Below, in pieces: positions 23,623-36,470 of a stretch of 64,000 nucleotides of DNA. The stretch covers positions 116,689,134 through 116,753,133 of the forward strand of contig NC_135498.1 in the NCBI RefSeq assembly GCF_052857255.1. Direction: 5' to 3'. Below the pieces are notes generated by a model. It made no database searches, was not told where the DNA came from, and saw only the letters and a program-made list of their open reading frames with translations. Within the stretch, counting starts at the first letter, position 1, and each line of letters starts with the position of its first letter. Source of the stretch: Amblyomma americanum (taxonomy: Eukaryota > Arthropoda > Arachnida > Ixodida > Ixodidae). A program made the position numbers and the translations under genes.

Positions 23623-24429
23623 ATATCTCATGTAAAAGATTTTAGTGTGAAAAAATGTGTAATATTGGACCAGCCTTCCTTGGAGACTTGTTCAGTGTAC
23701 CAATTCAAAGAGCGCAAAGTTTTAGTGGATCACCAAATAGGCTCTTTGTGTGCGCTGGACCCGGCGTCCTTCAGGTGAATTTTGGTTTGACGTTCCTTAA
23801 GCAATGAGCTCTTTTTCCTCCTCTTTTTTGTGTTCACGAACGAAGGGCGATCGGCATCTGCCTATTGAGCTCAAATATTTATTCATTGAGTAACTGCAGG
23901 CAGTTCACTGAAGTTTATTAAACAGGGCGCATTCGCATATTTTTCTAGTTTCTTTAATAATCAGCCAGGGTGGCAGTCATGCTTATCCCACTGCAAAAAC
24001 TGCACATGGTTCTCTGCTACTCCACCTTCTTTTTAACTCTTGCTTGGATAATAAAACCCCCACACGTCCTTTTTCGCTCTGCAGAGGCTTTGCTCAAGTT
24101 CTTTTGGCAAGCACAGACACTTTTGGTTGGGACACGGGTTTGGCGCACACTGCAATGAAAAAGAAAGTATTGAAAAATCTTCTGTATGCTTGCACTTTCT
24201 TTACATTTTACACGTACAAGTGGCGAATGAAGGGAAACTAAAAGACAGGGGAGTAATAGGCAGTGCTCGAACGAAGCAATAACTTTTTCTTTTTGTCTAG
24301 TTATGGAATGCAGGGTACGCCATGACATGTTAAGAAAATGATTTAAAAAAAAAGAGGCGCAATAAAAACTTCCAGCGCTCATCCTTCGATACGGTGAATA
24401 GAATCGGTTACGCGAAATGTGTAACCAAT
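23623..24429. other. Unassigned stretch
   Basis: No recognised element. Open frames at 23970-24382 lie on both strands without known domains. Confidence 0.4.
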
Positions 24430-25210
24430 TTTAAAGCGAAAGCATTATTTCGCCATGCTCCGCAAATTTCGCCGACTCCGTCGCTTTCACCTTTAGCGAC
24501 CTTCAGACACACTGGAAGTGCTCTGGGTAGATCATGTGACTAGGCACGTCACACAACGCGGTGGTTCCGGCGCCGGTACGCGCGCTCTCTCCGCAGCCGC
24601 AGCTGGAGGAGCCGCGCATGCACTCTCCCGCTCTCAGACCGAGTGACTCCCCGCACGCATGGCCGCGTTTTAAGGAGGAGCGCACCGCTCGCCTACGCAG
24701 TGCGCTCTTCGCCATGGATCCAAGCGAAGCTGAGCCATTTCGGCACGTTACGCAGAACACCTTGGAACGTCGCCAGCGGGCGCCATCTGACCACCCTTTC
24801 GCTTTGTGTAACTAGGTGTAGAAGAGTTAAACCTTCAGCAATTTTTGTTTTCTCACGTTTCCAAACCCGCACATGGTATCCGCGCACTTCGTCTTTGCCC
24901 GCTTTGTGTACGCGAACTTCGAGGTTTCTGGCGAGCCTCGCGTCAGTGCGCAACGCTCCGAGCCCGAATATCGATGTCCCGCCTTCGTGCCGTTAGCAGA
25001 AACCGCACCTCATTATCCTTACCAACTGCTCGTTTGTTAGCGGCTTCGAGGGCTTGCCTGGCTTACACTTGATGTGCTGGTGCAAGACTCTTCCCCATAG
25101 GCCGCAGAGGCAGTCCAGTACCGAGGTGGTGCTTCTCGCTCACGCGCTGCGTTACAGAAGCAGAACTGCTTTCGCCGCTCTGTAGAACTAGCGGTAGCGA
25201 CAGGGCGGAA
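24430..25210. repeat. GC-rich block, probably a dispersed repeat
   Basis: A sharp rise in GC content begins after GCGAAAGCATTATTTCGCC (about 24438). Overlapping open frames appear on both strands (24503-25072), which is what high GC alone would give. Phrases such as CGGCGCCGGTACGCGCGC make a structured repeat plausible. I recognise no protein family in it. It could instead be a CpG-rich regulatory segment of the host. Confidence 0.4.
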
Positions 25211-25424
25211 TGCGAGCGAATTCATGTTATTGTTGCCATCAGTAATCAGGCCACATACCCAGCCGAGAGTTCGGCCCAAGGTCCGGTCGTGAATGGCAAA
25301 GATAATCACATAGGCAATTGCGAGCAGAAGAGGGGCATGTGGCAGAAATGTAACAAACAAAAATAAAAAAACTTGTTTTGTGGAACGAGGAAAAATTTGC
25401 AGAATATTCAGACGTGCGTAAGAA

Positions 25425-25760
25425 TTTTAAACACATTTAACAAGGAGACCTTCCAGTTGCAATAATGTAGTAGTGAAGTTATCCGCAAATGCTGCTAAAG
25501 CTAAATACCTTAGAGCTCCCGCCAAAAGAAAGAAAAGTTGAGCTGGCATAGGGAGCCCTAACCTCTTGTGAGGGGCCTCAAGATCAGTATTTCTCTGAAG
25601 CACAAATCGCCGGCAAGAGAGGAGAAAATGTATTATTGATTCTTCAATGTACGTGTCACAAAGGCTTGTCATAGCGAAATCGCATCTTTGTAAGTACAAA
25701 ATCAGGCTGGCAATTAATTCATACTGAAAAGGCGTGATTGACACCTCACGCAGCCGTCGT
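25425..25760 (-). pseudogene. I-clade LINE C-terminal zinc-knuckle fragment
   Basis: The minus-strand frame contains SLCDTYIEESIIHFLLSCRRF followed by LEAPHKRLGLPMPAQLFFL. It aligns with the C-terminal zinc-binding tail of the I-type LINE at 42101-42436 (PLCAFCREPESIEHFWLYCRRF, then LEEPLQHLGLSLSSPLLL). The second cysteine of the CxxC pair is replaced by Tyr. Only this tail survives. The rest of the element is not visible on either side. Confidence 0.65.
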
Positions 25761-27917
25761 TTACATCACCGTACATTGCAAATGTGAGTTACCTCCTTAA
25801 AATACGCGATATTGAGCAACGAATCTTGGAAGCTGGTCGAAATACAGTATGTTTGAACCGCTGGAAACGGGAAATCTCCAAGATACTCTAGTGAGTATTG
25901 AGATATTCTGCACGGGCACTGAGAGCCGACCCTGCCAAGAAATTATTCACCATGTTAAAATAGACGCTAGAATTACCAGTAGCCAGCCAAAACACTTTTC
26001 TCAATGTGCGTGGCAAAATTCATGTCAAAGGAGGCTATTCTTTTTCGCTTCACGCGCATGAGCAGTTTTACACAGCGTGCGTATCGTGTATTTGCCCACG
26101 TAAATTTTGACGGACCGTACGGATTTAAAGCAGCCTATGCGGGCACCGTGTTTTGCTGAGACGCGGCTCAAGCAACGTTTGCTGTAAAAACCGCTTACTA
26201 GTAATGGGTGACAGTTACAACAATAACGATTCGACACCGGTGATAAATGCTAGACGGCCTCTCATTTCAAGAGACTTGCGTCAATTTCAGTTATGTGGAC
26301 TGCAAATATTTAATTAAAGACAGCAGGATAGGCCATGACGTTTATCTGACCCTGAAAGTTACCAAGGAATTTCTCTTAAGCCTTACGAGCATCTCCCCCA
26401 CGAAGATAGCTTCGGCAACGTTTCAAGGAGGTTCGTCGTTGCACTTATCAGACAACACCCTTTGGGTTGAACATATCAGGACAGTTTTTCACCTTTTCCT
26501 CGTATTTTTTCGTCGAGCAAGGCACCTTGCCATTCATTTGAATGCGCACATACAGAGGTAGGAGTAGCATCTACCAAATGTAACCGGCAAGGTGTTCGTT
26601 TCTTAGCTGCGCAGGGAAGCATTCATGGCACCCCTTATCTCTGAATATGTGTACGATAAGAGAAATACCAGTTCTCATCCTTCGTTGCGTTGCGTTGTTT
26701 AGTGGAGCAGTAAGGGCTCCACTACACGGCTTGGAAGCAAAATGCGTTGCCTTGTTTTTTGACCAGATAAGTGCATGTTCTTAGGCAAGTATTTCCAACA
26801 GAACGTATGGTCAACAGAACATACCACAGGTCTTTTAGTTTACACGAACTTAATACCCTTATCACAATACTTAATGTAAATACTCCATTGCCGAGCTCTA
26901 ATTATGACTGGCAATTAGTTTAATTGGCGCGATAAAGCGTTGAAGAATTAGTGTTAAATTCAGATGTAATCAAAGGCCATATCGGGACTTACATAGAGGT
27001 GGCATGGATTAGACGAATCTTCAAAGCCATAGCGGACATCTCGTTTTCTAAAAAAAAGATACAAGCCAAAGTCATTGCTCCGGGCATTAATCCACACGAA
27101 TTTGTTAGTGAAGATAAAGGACAGTTCAGAGGAAGATGCACAGTGTTTTGCGCCAAGGTACTGTTTAAATTTGTAAATAAATTAATTTCAGGTAAAGGAG
27201 AGGAATTGATAGGTGCAAATTTTGAAGAGTAGGCACGGCACTTTTCCTAAGCTTTAGCACATTGTATGCAGGTGCAGATCTGAATCGCTGTTCAGGCGGT
27301 TCTTTATATTACTGTTTCCCTTATTAAGTGCGGCACTACGATAATACTGAAGATGATACCGGATTAAAGTAAAATTCCATGGAGAAGAGTGGATGCCAGC
27401 ACAATGACGTATGCACCAAAAGTGCTGTGGCTGCTCGCGCTACGTATGCCATGACAAAATTTATCACTCTCTAAAAAGATTGTTTCAGCACGTTAACGGT
27501 CCTTAAATAAATTGTAGGAGGCACAATTTATGGACACGCGGGAGAAGGTGTTCAAATATAACGGAGCCGCATAAAAGAAATAACATAATAGGTACAACGC
27601 CTTTAGGGACTCGAATCCTTGATGTTGTCTGGTTAAATTAATATTTCAGTACATTGATTTGAATACAAAAATAAGGCTCCATCTCACAGCTAACAATTTT
27701 TTATATTGTTGATGAGTGCAGACCAAGGCAAGTAAATATCTTAGCTGAAATTCTGACCTCGACGAAGGATAAAGAGAAAGGCTGCTCTACAGGTGGGCTA
27801 TTACTCAAAATATTTCGATCCCGCGTAGTATCACGCAAGAACAGGAGAGGCTCACCTTAGCCGGTGTATCAAGCGTTTGCCGAAAACACTAACTTATCAT
27901 GTGACACTTCAGGCGGA
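25761..27917. other. Unassigned stretch
   Basis: No family recognised. Open frames at 26247-26561 and 26951-27232 (93 codons) have no recognisable domains or obvious promoter context. Confidence 0.4.
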
Positions 27918-28211
27918 ACTCTGCTCGACCTGCTTGATTGGTTGGGAGCCTCAGGATCCTTGCCCAGCCAAGGATAGCTGCTGAGGCTACCTGGCCTTCT
28001 TTAAGCCTTTTACCATTATCCATTTCCAAATTTCTGCTAGTTTATTACTAGGCAGTACAACCTTTTTAGGCCATCTTCACCGTCGAAGATTCTCCACATT
28101 TCCAAACATCCTACAGAAACTATAATCTATACCTTGAGCTTGGCGCATGATGGCCTTAGCTGCCTATGTGCCATAACACCCAACACAACACAACACTCTG
28201 CTCAGCCTGCT
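27918..28211 (+). mobile_element. LINE 3'-end insertion with 17-bp target duplication
   Basis: A 260-base insert (27935-28194) ends in CCCAACACAACACAACAC, a CAACA-type LINE tail. It is flanked by ACTCTGCTCGACCTGCT (27918-27934) and ACTCTGCTCAGCCTGCT (28195-28211), which match at 15 of 17 positions. The body has GCGCATGATGGCCTTAGCTG before the tail. There is no coding sequence, because truncation left only the 3' untranslated region. The parent family is probably a tick LINE of the I or related group. Confidence 0.75.
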
Positions 28212-29084
28212 GTCAGGATGCTCCTTTCTTTTTGGAGAAATTAATGTGCAGGAGGTTGTCGTCTGTGCCAAGCAGTTTATGTGCAGGCGTGGCGTAGAAT
28301 CAGTACAGTCCTAGCAAAGGAGTCTGCGAAAGCTGTAGCTTCGGCTAAACTTCGCAAGCCATAACTTCGGTTAATCTCACGGAAGCTTTCCCGCACGCTG
28401 CTCACAATAAAGAAGTCCAAGTGGGGAACGCGTAGTAATTTTTTTCCGACCTGCGCAAAAGGTTCGCTTATACATACGTTCTCTATAGCTTTCCTTTAAG
28501 CGTACAGAGCAATAAAAATTATTTTTCAACCATACATCCAACAATTCTTCCTCTTTGACTTTACAGCTTTGATAGTGCTACAGTCACCTATGCATTCAGA
28601 AATATGCAAAAACGTCTTATAACGCTTATTTAGTACATAAAGATACGTATAGGTATATAAACCTGTATCGAATGCGTGAGAAATCTAATCCCAAAGCGCT
28701 AAATTGATAGAAGTAATTTGGCAGTTGGGAGCGGGAGTCAGACATAGACAAACGAACAACTCGAATGACTGCTGAGACCTCCCTATCATAACATCTACTG
28801 CAGAGTTCTCGAAAAATTATCTACATGAGAGCACAATCAATACTTTCTGACTTACGAAGGCAAGTTGCCAAATTGATGCTTTTTTAACAATGCCGCCAAA
28901 GATAGATGTGGATTATTACCTAGCGAGTACCGGCAATGGAAATTAGATTTTGTCCACCATTCTGGACAAGCGTATCAGAAGCGCATAAGAAACGGAAATA
29001 GCTTTAGTCCCGTAGAAAAGTGCTTTCCGGTACTTGCAGATCCTGTGCTGTCATTAGCACCATTAAAGTAGCGTTCTCGTCGCA
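28212..29084. other. Unassigned stretch
   Basis: Nothing recognised on either strand. Confidence 0.4.
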
Positions 29085-29330
29085 TAGTGAGGATACCGCG
29101 CACCGTGTCAGATGGCAATTAAATTACTGATTGGTCGCGAGAGGTGGATCGGGAAGCACTGCCTGGCTCGCACATGGCACCGCGCCTTGGCAGCATCAGC
29201 CATCGTAAGGAAATTGCGCAACGATTAACCGTTGCACCTGTGTTAAGAAGCCCCATGAGTACCCTCAGAAATTTGTTTGCGTCCGGCTGCCCTTAAACGT
29301 TAACACGTTGAGGAGCGTTAAACGTTGAGG
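29085..29330 (+). repeat. Dispersed repeat family R, copy 1
   Basis: Landmarks are ATAGTGAGGATACCGCGCACCG, TTACTGATTGGTCGCGAG, GCCTTGGCAGCA, CGATTAACCG and ACCCTCAG, followed by TTTGCGTCCGGCTGCCCTTAAA. The same series occurs at 31100-31620 (minus), 58590-59030 (plus) and, more diverged, 59130-59520 (plus). The family is not one I can name. No coding content or tRNA head was seen. Confidence 0.7.
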
Positions 29331-31099
29331 AGCGGTACCGCTTATTACTGTAGCAGTGAAACAAAGTAGTCGGATTTAAGTGCCTTTTAACCCGCGGTGA
29401 AGAACATTTAACGTTTTCTTAGCAACTGCAACATTTACAGCACGAGGACTGCGGTTATCTGATGTGCCTCAGAAATGTCGCAATTAACTATGCACTAGAC
29501 ATCTTCCAGCACATGCACAGTATTTCTAAGTTCAACAATATATTCTTCAACCATGTTCTGGCCCTGATGTGATAATAACCTAAATGTTTTAAGGAAATTT
29601 TGAAATTATTTACACTGCTAGCTTCAAGAGGGTAACGTTTGCGGGCTCTGACGAGGGTATGAACAACATCTGAATACTGCTCTATACTAGAGCTCATCAT
29701 GATTTTGGTGTTATTTATTTGAATGAAGAAAGTGTGGAGGTTGCATTATGCAGAAAGGCGAACATATTATTCGCTGACACCGAATGGAACGAAATGGCAG
29801 TGCTTTAAATCGGGTGTGCAGGATTTTCTAACCATTTGCAGTCCCTAACTACCCGTGCTTATCTGAGCAGCGACAATTTAATGTGTACTCTCTTCAAGGC
29901 CACGAACTGGCCAGGCACCGTACTCTGTAAGTATCACTATCTGAATTACTTAAACAATATCTATCTTTGGGATTCATCGCCTGGAGAGGCTGAGCTGCGC
30001 GACTCGGCATCGGACTAAATCAGCAAAAGAACCTCCAGGCTTCTGTCTTCGCCTTTACCATGTGACCCCGTTTCTAGTTGGATGCTTGAATATTCGAATA
30101 CGGACCATGAAACGGCTTTTTACAGTCCTGCGCTATGGAAGAATATTGACCAGGCTACTGATATACTTCTGACCTGCGCCGGAGTTATGAAACTATGCTA
30201 CTGCAATTGCCGTAACGCGCGCCATAAACCTGCTCATTACTCTCCCAAATTAGTGAAGACCTTTCTGAAAATAAAAAAATTAGCAAGCATCTTGATGATT
30301 TCTATAAGCCAGACTTAGTATAACATTTGAGACGGGCAGTTTATGGAAGAGAGAGTGCTTCTCTTTGTTACCTGCCCCTCAGCAGCAGAGAGACGTGTTG
30401 TTCTATTTGGTCGTCCTAAGTTTACCCATAGATTACTTTGGCGTCATTGTAAAATATTGAGTGTGAATCACATAAACTCGAACTGAAGTGCAAATTTTCC
30501 AAATAATGTCACTTCAAAGCAAGGAGGAAAACTCACCCTTCACATGTTATCATGCCAATGACAAGTGCGCAGCCAAGAATATACAGGGAGTTCATGGTGT
30601 CTAGATGGGCTTTAAAATCGCAGTACTTGGAGCGGTTCTCGAAGTGCAAACTGGGACAAAATTTTGCTTCTTTTATCTCCCTTGCATAAGGGTGAACTCA
30701 GCTTGTAAGGGTTTGGAAACTGTCCACATTTACATTTATTCTTTACTCTGCCAAGTATTTGACGAGTTTCTTGACCTTTCAGCATCGTTTAAATAAAGTA
30801 AATGAGGAAACCGATGTGTTACCTTCCAGTTTTTTTTTTTTGCGTCTGAATAAATTTCCACAGAGCGGCTGCAGATCTGTCTTTTTATTTGCAAGAAAAG
30901 TTATTATTAAAAATTAAAAAAAAGTTGTACTGAACAACCGGATAGTGTACTTTTGAAGTTAGAGCAAAATTACTTTCGTTTCAATTTTATCCAGGTTGTA
31001 ATACCAAAGAAAAAGCTGACAGTTAGACTGAAACTCTCCGTAAATATCAGTTTTTCAAGATTCGAACACTAAGGAGCGTTTTGATGAGCGGACGTTATC
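29331..31099. other. Unassigned stretch
   Basis: No gene or named element recognised. A T-run lies at about 30831-30840 and an A-rich run at about 30908-30923. Confidence 0.4.
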
Positions 31100-31620
31100 C
31101 ATAAAGTTCATTGCTCGCTACAAAACGCTTTCCCCAACTAACAGGCGCCTAAAAGCAGGAGGAGCAATTAAGAGGGTCCGAAAATGGGAAGAACGCGGTG
31201 GCACAACCTTCATGTTAATGTTTAAGAGCAGCCGGACGTTAACAAAACCCTGAGGGTCCTCATGTGGCTCCATCACAGCGGTTGAACGATTAATCGTTGC
31301 GCTATTCCTTTGCAATGGCGGGTGCTGCCAGGGCGCGGTGGCATGTGCGAGCCAGGCTTTGCTTCCCGAACCACCTCTCGCGACCAATCACTAATTTATT
31401 TTCGCCTGACACGGTGCGCGGTATGCCCACTATGCAGCGTGAAGGTTGGGATGACGCCGCACGGTTATGTGACCAAGGTTCTCGCCTTCCTCCCCGGTAG
31501 CATCTCTTGGCATTTTTCTTGAAACTTTCGCTGACGGTCAGCAGCGCCGACGAAGCCCATAACGACGCCGGTTTCTCTGCGACATGAGCAACTTAACGCT
31601 CTCGCGTTGAAATTCTGAGC
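31100..31620 (-). repeat. Dispersed repeat family R, copy 2, containing the outer edge of the left arm
   Basis: This is the inverted equivalent of 58590-59030. It carries GCGACCAATCACTAATTTATT, CTGACACGGTGCGCGGTAT and GTTGGGATGACGCC. Similarity with the right arm stops at AAACCCTGAGGG (about 31247), but similarity with copy 1 at 29085-29330 continues beyond that point. The arm boundary therefore lies inside this repeat rather than at its end. Confidence 0.75.
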
Positions 31621-34344
31621 CGCGTATGCGTAACCATTTACACAACCCTCTGTTGGGATTATGTTCGAAATAGAGTTACCCGCATACAGACTAGACAGTT
31701 TTGAGGTGGCTGCGGTTATGTGCATCGGGTGCAGACGTGTAAAGCCAGCTTCCAGACTCATGGAGCAAAACATTGATTTCACAGGCGCAAATTTAGAAAT
31801 ATTCTATCACCTAACAGTGCTGAGCATACTTGTGAATACGCGGGAAAAATGTAAATGACACTGCGTGAAGAAGTAAATTTGACATTCCCCATTTCCACAC
31901 GACCATGCAAAAGACGGAAGCGCCGTTGAGATAAACAGCTTTCTTGACGCCCCGGAGGAAGGTCAGATGCAAAGGAGCAATGCACTTGCTGCACACATTG
32001 ACGATAAGCTCGGCATTTTCATCTTAGCCTTGTTGATTTACAGCGACTTGGGGCCGCTGACATTTTTGCCGAGTGGAATTCCTTCCACACATTCAGTTCA
32101 TAGGGTTTTTTTCTTTAAGGAATTTACTCCTGTTTTTCTTTTCTGAGAATGAATGCCCGTGTGCGCGGCCGGATTGCTGACATGCTCACAAAGCAATTTG
32201 TAGGCCATTTCTGGATCAGCAAGGGCCGTATTCAGTTCATAGATATCTTATTAGAATTATATGGCAACACAAAGAAAAGAATGTTCGGCGTTAGGGCAAA
32301 AAGAACCGTAAATGGAACACGTAGTCTTAGCATTTGTGAAACAGCGAAAATTGCGTTAATTACTTAAGACATGTATGCTGTCAGCGCTAAAAATGTCTCT
32401 TATACCGCCCAACCTTTTAATAAAAGGGCAATGCTAGTCAAACAAATGTTGATGTTCGTTCCACACGAAATTTGTCTTGGTTTTAAGGCGACCAATGTCC
32501 TGACACTTCTGATATTTCCCGTTTAAGACTTTTCGAAAACCGCGAGTTTACCAGAAAGTTAGTGAACCGCAGAACGATAGCAATAATCCTGCATGTATGC
32601 TGTCCTTTTTCCAGTAAAAAAGTTATTCAGACTTCTAGCGATTAGACTAATCCTGATCTTTAGTCAAATCGCAAAAATGCTTAGGGCACCATCGACCAGT
32701 ATCGATGCAATGGGGTGTTTTTCGGGTCGTGCAATATGCTCAAGTCGGACTATAACCACAAGCTCCCGAATATACAGAACGACGCACGAGATGAATTCCA
32801 CAAAAAATGCTGTGCAAATATATGAATAGTTCGGCTAGTTGAACAAGGATCGCAATACATTTAAGAACCTCTCTTCTCACCGTTGGGAATGGCGGCCTTG
32901 CAAAAATCATCTCAAGAAAGTTCACTGAGGGGGTTCGCAGGCTGGTAAACACATTTTTCCACTACCTAGAAGACAGGAACGAAGTAAGAATTTTCGTTTT
33001 CTTATAGAGTTCCTTCCTGCACAAAATTGGTTCTTGTAATATCAGGCGTGGAATGCTATTCGCTAGTAATTAGAGAAACGGTTTTCGAAGAAAATGCATC
33101 GGCCGTCATCAACGAGTGTTTTACACGTGTTGCGGTTGATTGTGGGAATTTAAAAGAGAATGCCATTCAAATTCTGAATATATGCAATCTTGGGTCTTTA
33201 TCCGCGTGGTAATCAAAGGAAGGGTAAATGAATTGAGCTGATTGTTTTCAGCAAAGACGGTTACAATTTTATAGGTTGACGTTTACAGCCGGCACTTAGA
33301 AATATATTGCTTACAGATACCTACACACATATCTTCGAACGTTAGCCCCTGAAGATCATTTAGTTGTGGGCAGTTCAGATATGCTGGTCGAGTTATTTTT
33401 GAAGCACCGATATATTGGACGGTGTTCGGGGTTCAGCATTGATATAAAAGACTGAAATTCCAGAAACAAGTGTTAAGTGTTCCCTCCAGCATTCAATATA
33501 AGTAGAAAACGCAATTGCACTTGCCTCGAGTCAAACAGAAGGCATTCGTGCCACAAGTCTATAACCCATAGTGTACTTTTGTGAAAAATCGCTGCGGGCA
33601 GCACAGGAGGGCCTCTCATACCCAAAAATGAACATGAAAAGAAAGATACAAAATGGCAGTCATTCCATAACTGCAGCTCATAGCACAAAATGTGAATAAT
33701 GTGGCCGCACATTTTGATAGCACAATGGTATGCTCCGCACCGCACAAGTTGTCGGAGCTCCACGATATCATAAGGAACAACCCAACCATGCGAAAGCAAA
33801 AGGATTCGCCCGTCACATTGCCAAGTGTTGCACACATTACGGTCGGTGGAATTATCATGTTCAATGGTTTAAGAGCTCCGTTTATAATCGAAAAAGTATA
33901 CATAAGAAAGACTAACCGATAAACATCTGTCCAGGGAAATATCTTAAATGACTAAGAATCAAATTATTGAAAACTGAAAGACCGACGCCACGACTGTGGA
34001 AAAAGAAACAATAATGAGTGCAAGTCAATATTTACCCACACAAGCATTTAGTTTTTTCACAGTGATCAAAGAAGAAAGGAATTATGGGGTGTATTTACTT
34101 CCAAAAAGCAAGAGTGCTGAAGTCGCCCATGTTTTCTGCTAGTGCCAACATAATGCTATTTTCCAGATGGAACATTGATGATTATTTCCCAAAATATCTG
34201 GTGGGTCGTCTGAGCTGATAATCAAAATTTGATGAGGACCATTTAACCTTTACGAGACGGCACAGACTAGACATCTGTACGAATAGTAAACATGCATAAT
34301 ATGTTGCTTTACAAGAAACGAGAAAAAAAAATTGCAAAACGACA

Positions 34345-34530
34345 AGAAAAATGAAAATGAAAATTGCTTTTTTGGGGAAAGGAAACGGCGCAGTATCTGT
34401 CTCACATATCGGCAGACACCTCAACCGCGCCTTATAGGAAATGATAAAGGACGGAGTCGAAGAAGAAAGGAAGAAAAAGGTGCCGTATTGGGGGCCTGCG
34501 GAGTAATTTCGGCCACCTGGGGATCTTTAA
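34345..34530 (-). mobile_element. Ruka-like SINE, 5'-truncated, shared by both arms
   Basis: The minus strand carries GATCCCCAGGTGGCCG, a diverged CCCCCAATACGGCACC stretch and GAGACAGATACTGCGCCGTTT. This is the 3' two-thirds of the SINE seen at 1602-1919. The tRNA-like head is missing. The copy at 53115-53330 sits at the matching position of the right arm with the same truncation point next to TCTAGACTTTTGTTCC. The insertion therefore predates the duplication. Confidence 0.8.
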
Positions 34531-35271
34531 AGGAACAAAAGTCTAGATTATGACTTCAAAAACTTAGGAACAAAAACAATTGCATAAAATAATGAAAGGA
34601 CATCATCGTGAGCAAATGCAAGCAAAGAATAACAAAAAGAAACATCTAAAGGGGAACGTAGTCAAAGAGCAACATCTGGATTACAAATTCAAAAAAAAAA
34701 CAAAAACTGTAGTGATTCAAAATTTTCTGCTGCTGCTGTGCTGGTGTTCTTTTTTAAATGGACAGAAGGTTGTGATGCAAAGAGGAGCTTGTAATCGGTG
34801 CGAAAATAGGGCTTGAAACCTATTTATTTTTTCGGTTGCTTAGATTGTTAATACGGACCAGCAATTTTTATAAACGTACCGAAAGCTTTCAGGTGAAAAC
34901 TAATGTAAGCTTAAAAGTCTGTATTTACAGATATGGTTTATGCGTAGCGTTTTGCGCTTCTGAAATAAATGTAGGCTGAGAGGTAAGTTGGTCAAAGCAG
35001 AATATGTAACGAATTGTTTTTTTCTGTGAAACTGAAATTTTGTTTCCCTTGCAAATGAAAGTTTCCTCTCAACGTTTCAATCTCATATGAAATGTGAGAA
35101 CAATGTAACGCCGATAATGCTGTGGTTCTCAGCAACCTTCGATTTCCTCTCAGGCGATTTGCCCTTCTCCGCTATTCTTAATTCCAAAGATTGAAACTGT
35201 GCCTAAAAAAAGTTTGCTCACGTCTTTGTGGTTTTTTTTTAGTTTCGCCACATTTCTCATGTGTAGGTAGG

Positions 35272-35909
35272 TTCTTGTTACTTGGTAGGGGGAAATACTA
35301 CTGTGTCAAATATACAAAAACTTTTTACACTACAGAAAAAAAGGCTGCGGGTCATTACAAATGCTTCCTTGACGCCTAGACTCGCCCCATAAGACAAAGG
35401 TATAAAATTATTCCGGTTAATAAGCTATTTTATTACAGGTTTGCCTGCTTTTATAAAAAAATCACGGCACGAAATGACCCTTTTTTGGGCCGCATTGTTC
35501 CTCTTGTACCATATACCACATACTATGCAACTAGAGACCATGGTATGTTCGCAATACCCAGATGCAGAACTACGGTTGTGAGATGTTAAAATATATTCTT
35601 CCGAAATGTTTGAACACCCCTCTCTATAGCAGTCTAACAAAAATGACTTCTGCAATTAGGGAACTGTTCATTGACTAGGTTGTATTTTGTTACTGTGTTG
35701 AAATGTTTTTCCGTCATTTCTCTTTTTTCTTCTTTCCATAACAATGTCTAACAATGTATAATGACTCTCATGTGTAACTGTCTCTGCTAATGCTGCCGAC
35801 TTCTATGGGTGACGAAGCTTGTCAAGCGTTCACTGGAAACCGCTTTCTTTTCGTCACGCACGGTTTTTGTACGACAAAAGTTGAAATAAACTTGACTTGA
35901 CTTGACTTG
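35272..35909 (+). mobile_element. CR1/L2-like LINE 3' fragment, left arm only
   Basis: The fragment lies between GTGTAGGTAGG (ending 35271) and GATGGTGATG (from 35910). The right arm has these joined (near 52385-52400), so this is an insertion. Broken plus-strand frames give IIPVNKLFYYRFACFYKKI and YATRDHGMFAIPRCRTT, the C-terminal signature of CR1/L2-type reverse transcriptases. It ends in AATAAACTTGACTTGACTTGACTTG, a tandem LINE tail. No clear target duplication is visible. Confidence 0.75.
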
Positions 35910-36470
35910 GATGGTGATGTAGTTATAATTGTGCTATGACCACTTCCACCGCCTTTTTAGGTACTATAGCTTTAGGTTATGGTGATTAAAATTGTTAGTT
36001 GCGATTCATGGCTAGTATGTGTGTTCTTTTTTCTTTCTCTTTACATTTAGGTTTAAGCTAGCATGCTGTAGGCAAACGAGTGTTTCAGCTTTCGCTGCAA
36101 CCATGACTGCCGACTTGCGCCTTTAGCCCATGCGCATTATTTCTCGCCCCGTCCCTTCATTGGCTCCCATGATGCAGGATGAGAAGTGTAAAATTTCCGG
36201 AAATTTTCAATGTCCACTTACAGTCAGCCGGTGCTTCAATATACGAGGGCTTAAAAAATGAAGCTGCAACTCTCCCTCAGTCACACCTGATGAAGGAACC
36301 CGGTAGGTTACGAAAGGTACATTTTCTCAATTTTCTTGGCGTTGTTTTTCCCATTTCAAGCGGCAGTGGAGAGAATTTAACATTTTGTTTGCTCAAAACT
36401 TGAGAAAAGACGAGGAATTAAAAGAACAGAGACAATAAAAGTGTTCAAAATAGGAAATATATGATTAATG

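Noticed and set aside
24503..25072. Several overlapping 75-117-codon frames in the GC-rich block
   Set aside because: They are open in several frames and on both strands at once, the pattern expected from high GC content.
26951..27232. 93-codon open frame as a host gene
   Set aside because: There is no recognisable domain, splice context or homology within the window, and its length is compatible with chance in this AT-rich stretch.
31811..31996. Cys-containing open frame (MCSKCIAPLHLTFLRG) mirrored at 58277-58471
   Set aside because: A second frame is equally open in both copies, there is no known domain, and sequence similarity is explained by the inverted duplication.
33027..33212. A 61-codon frame open in both arms (partner 57059-57244), which looked like a conserved small gene
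   Set aside because: Of 22 base differences between the copies only 3 are synonymous, as expected for neutral drift and not for a protein under selection.
33670..33922. Possible C2H2 zinc-finger remnant (KCE-CGRTF) in both arms
   Set aside because: Stops interrupt it in both copies, the right-hand Cys/His spacing is not met and the frames diverge. The match is too weak to call.
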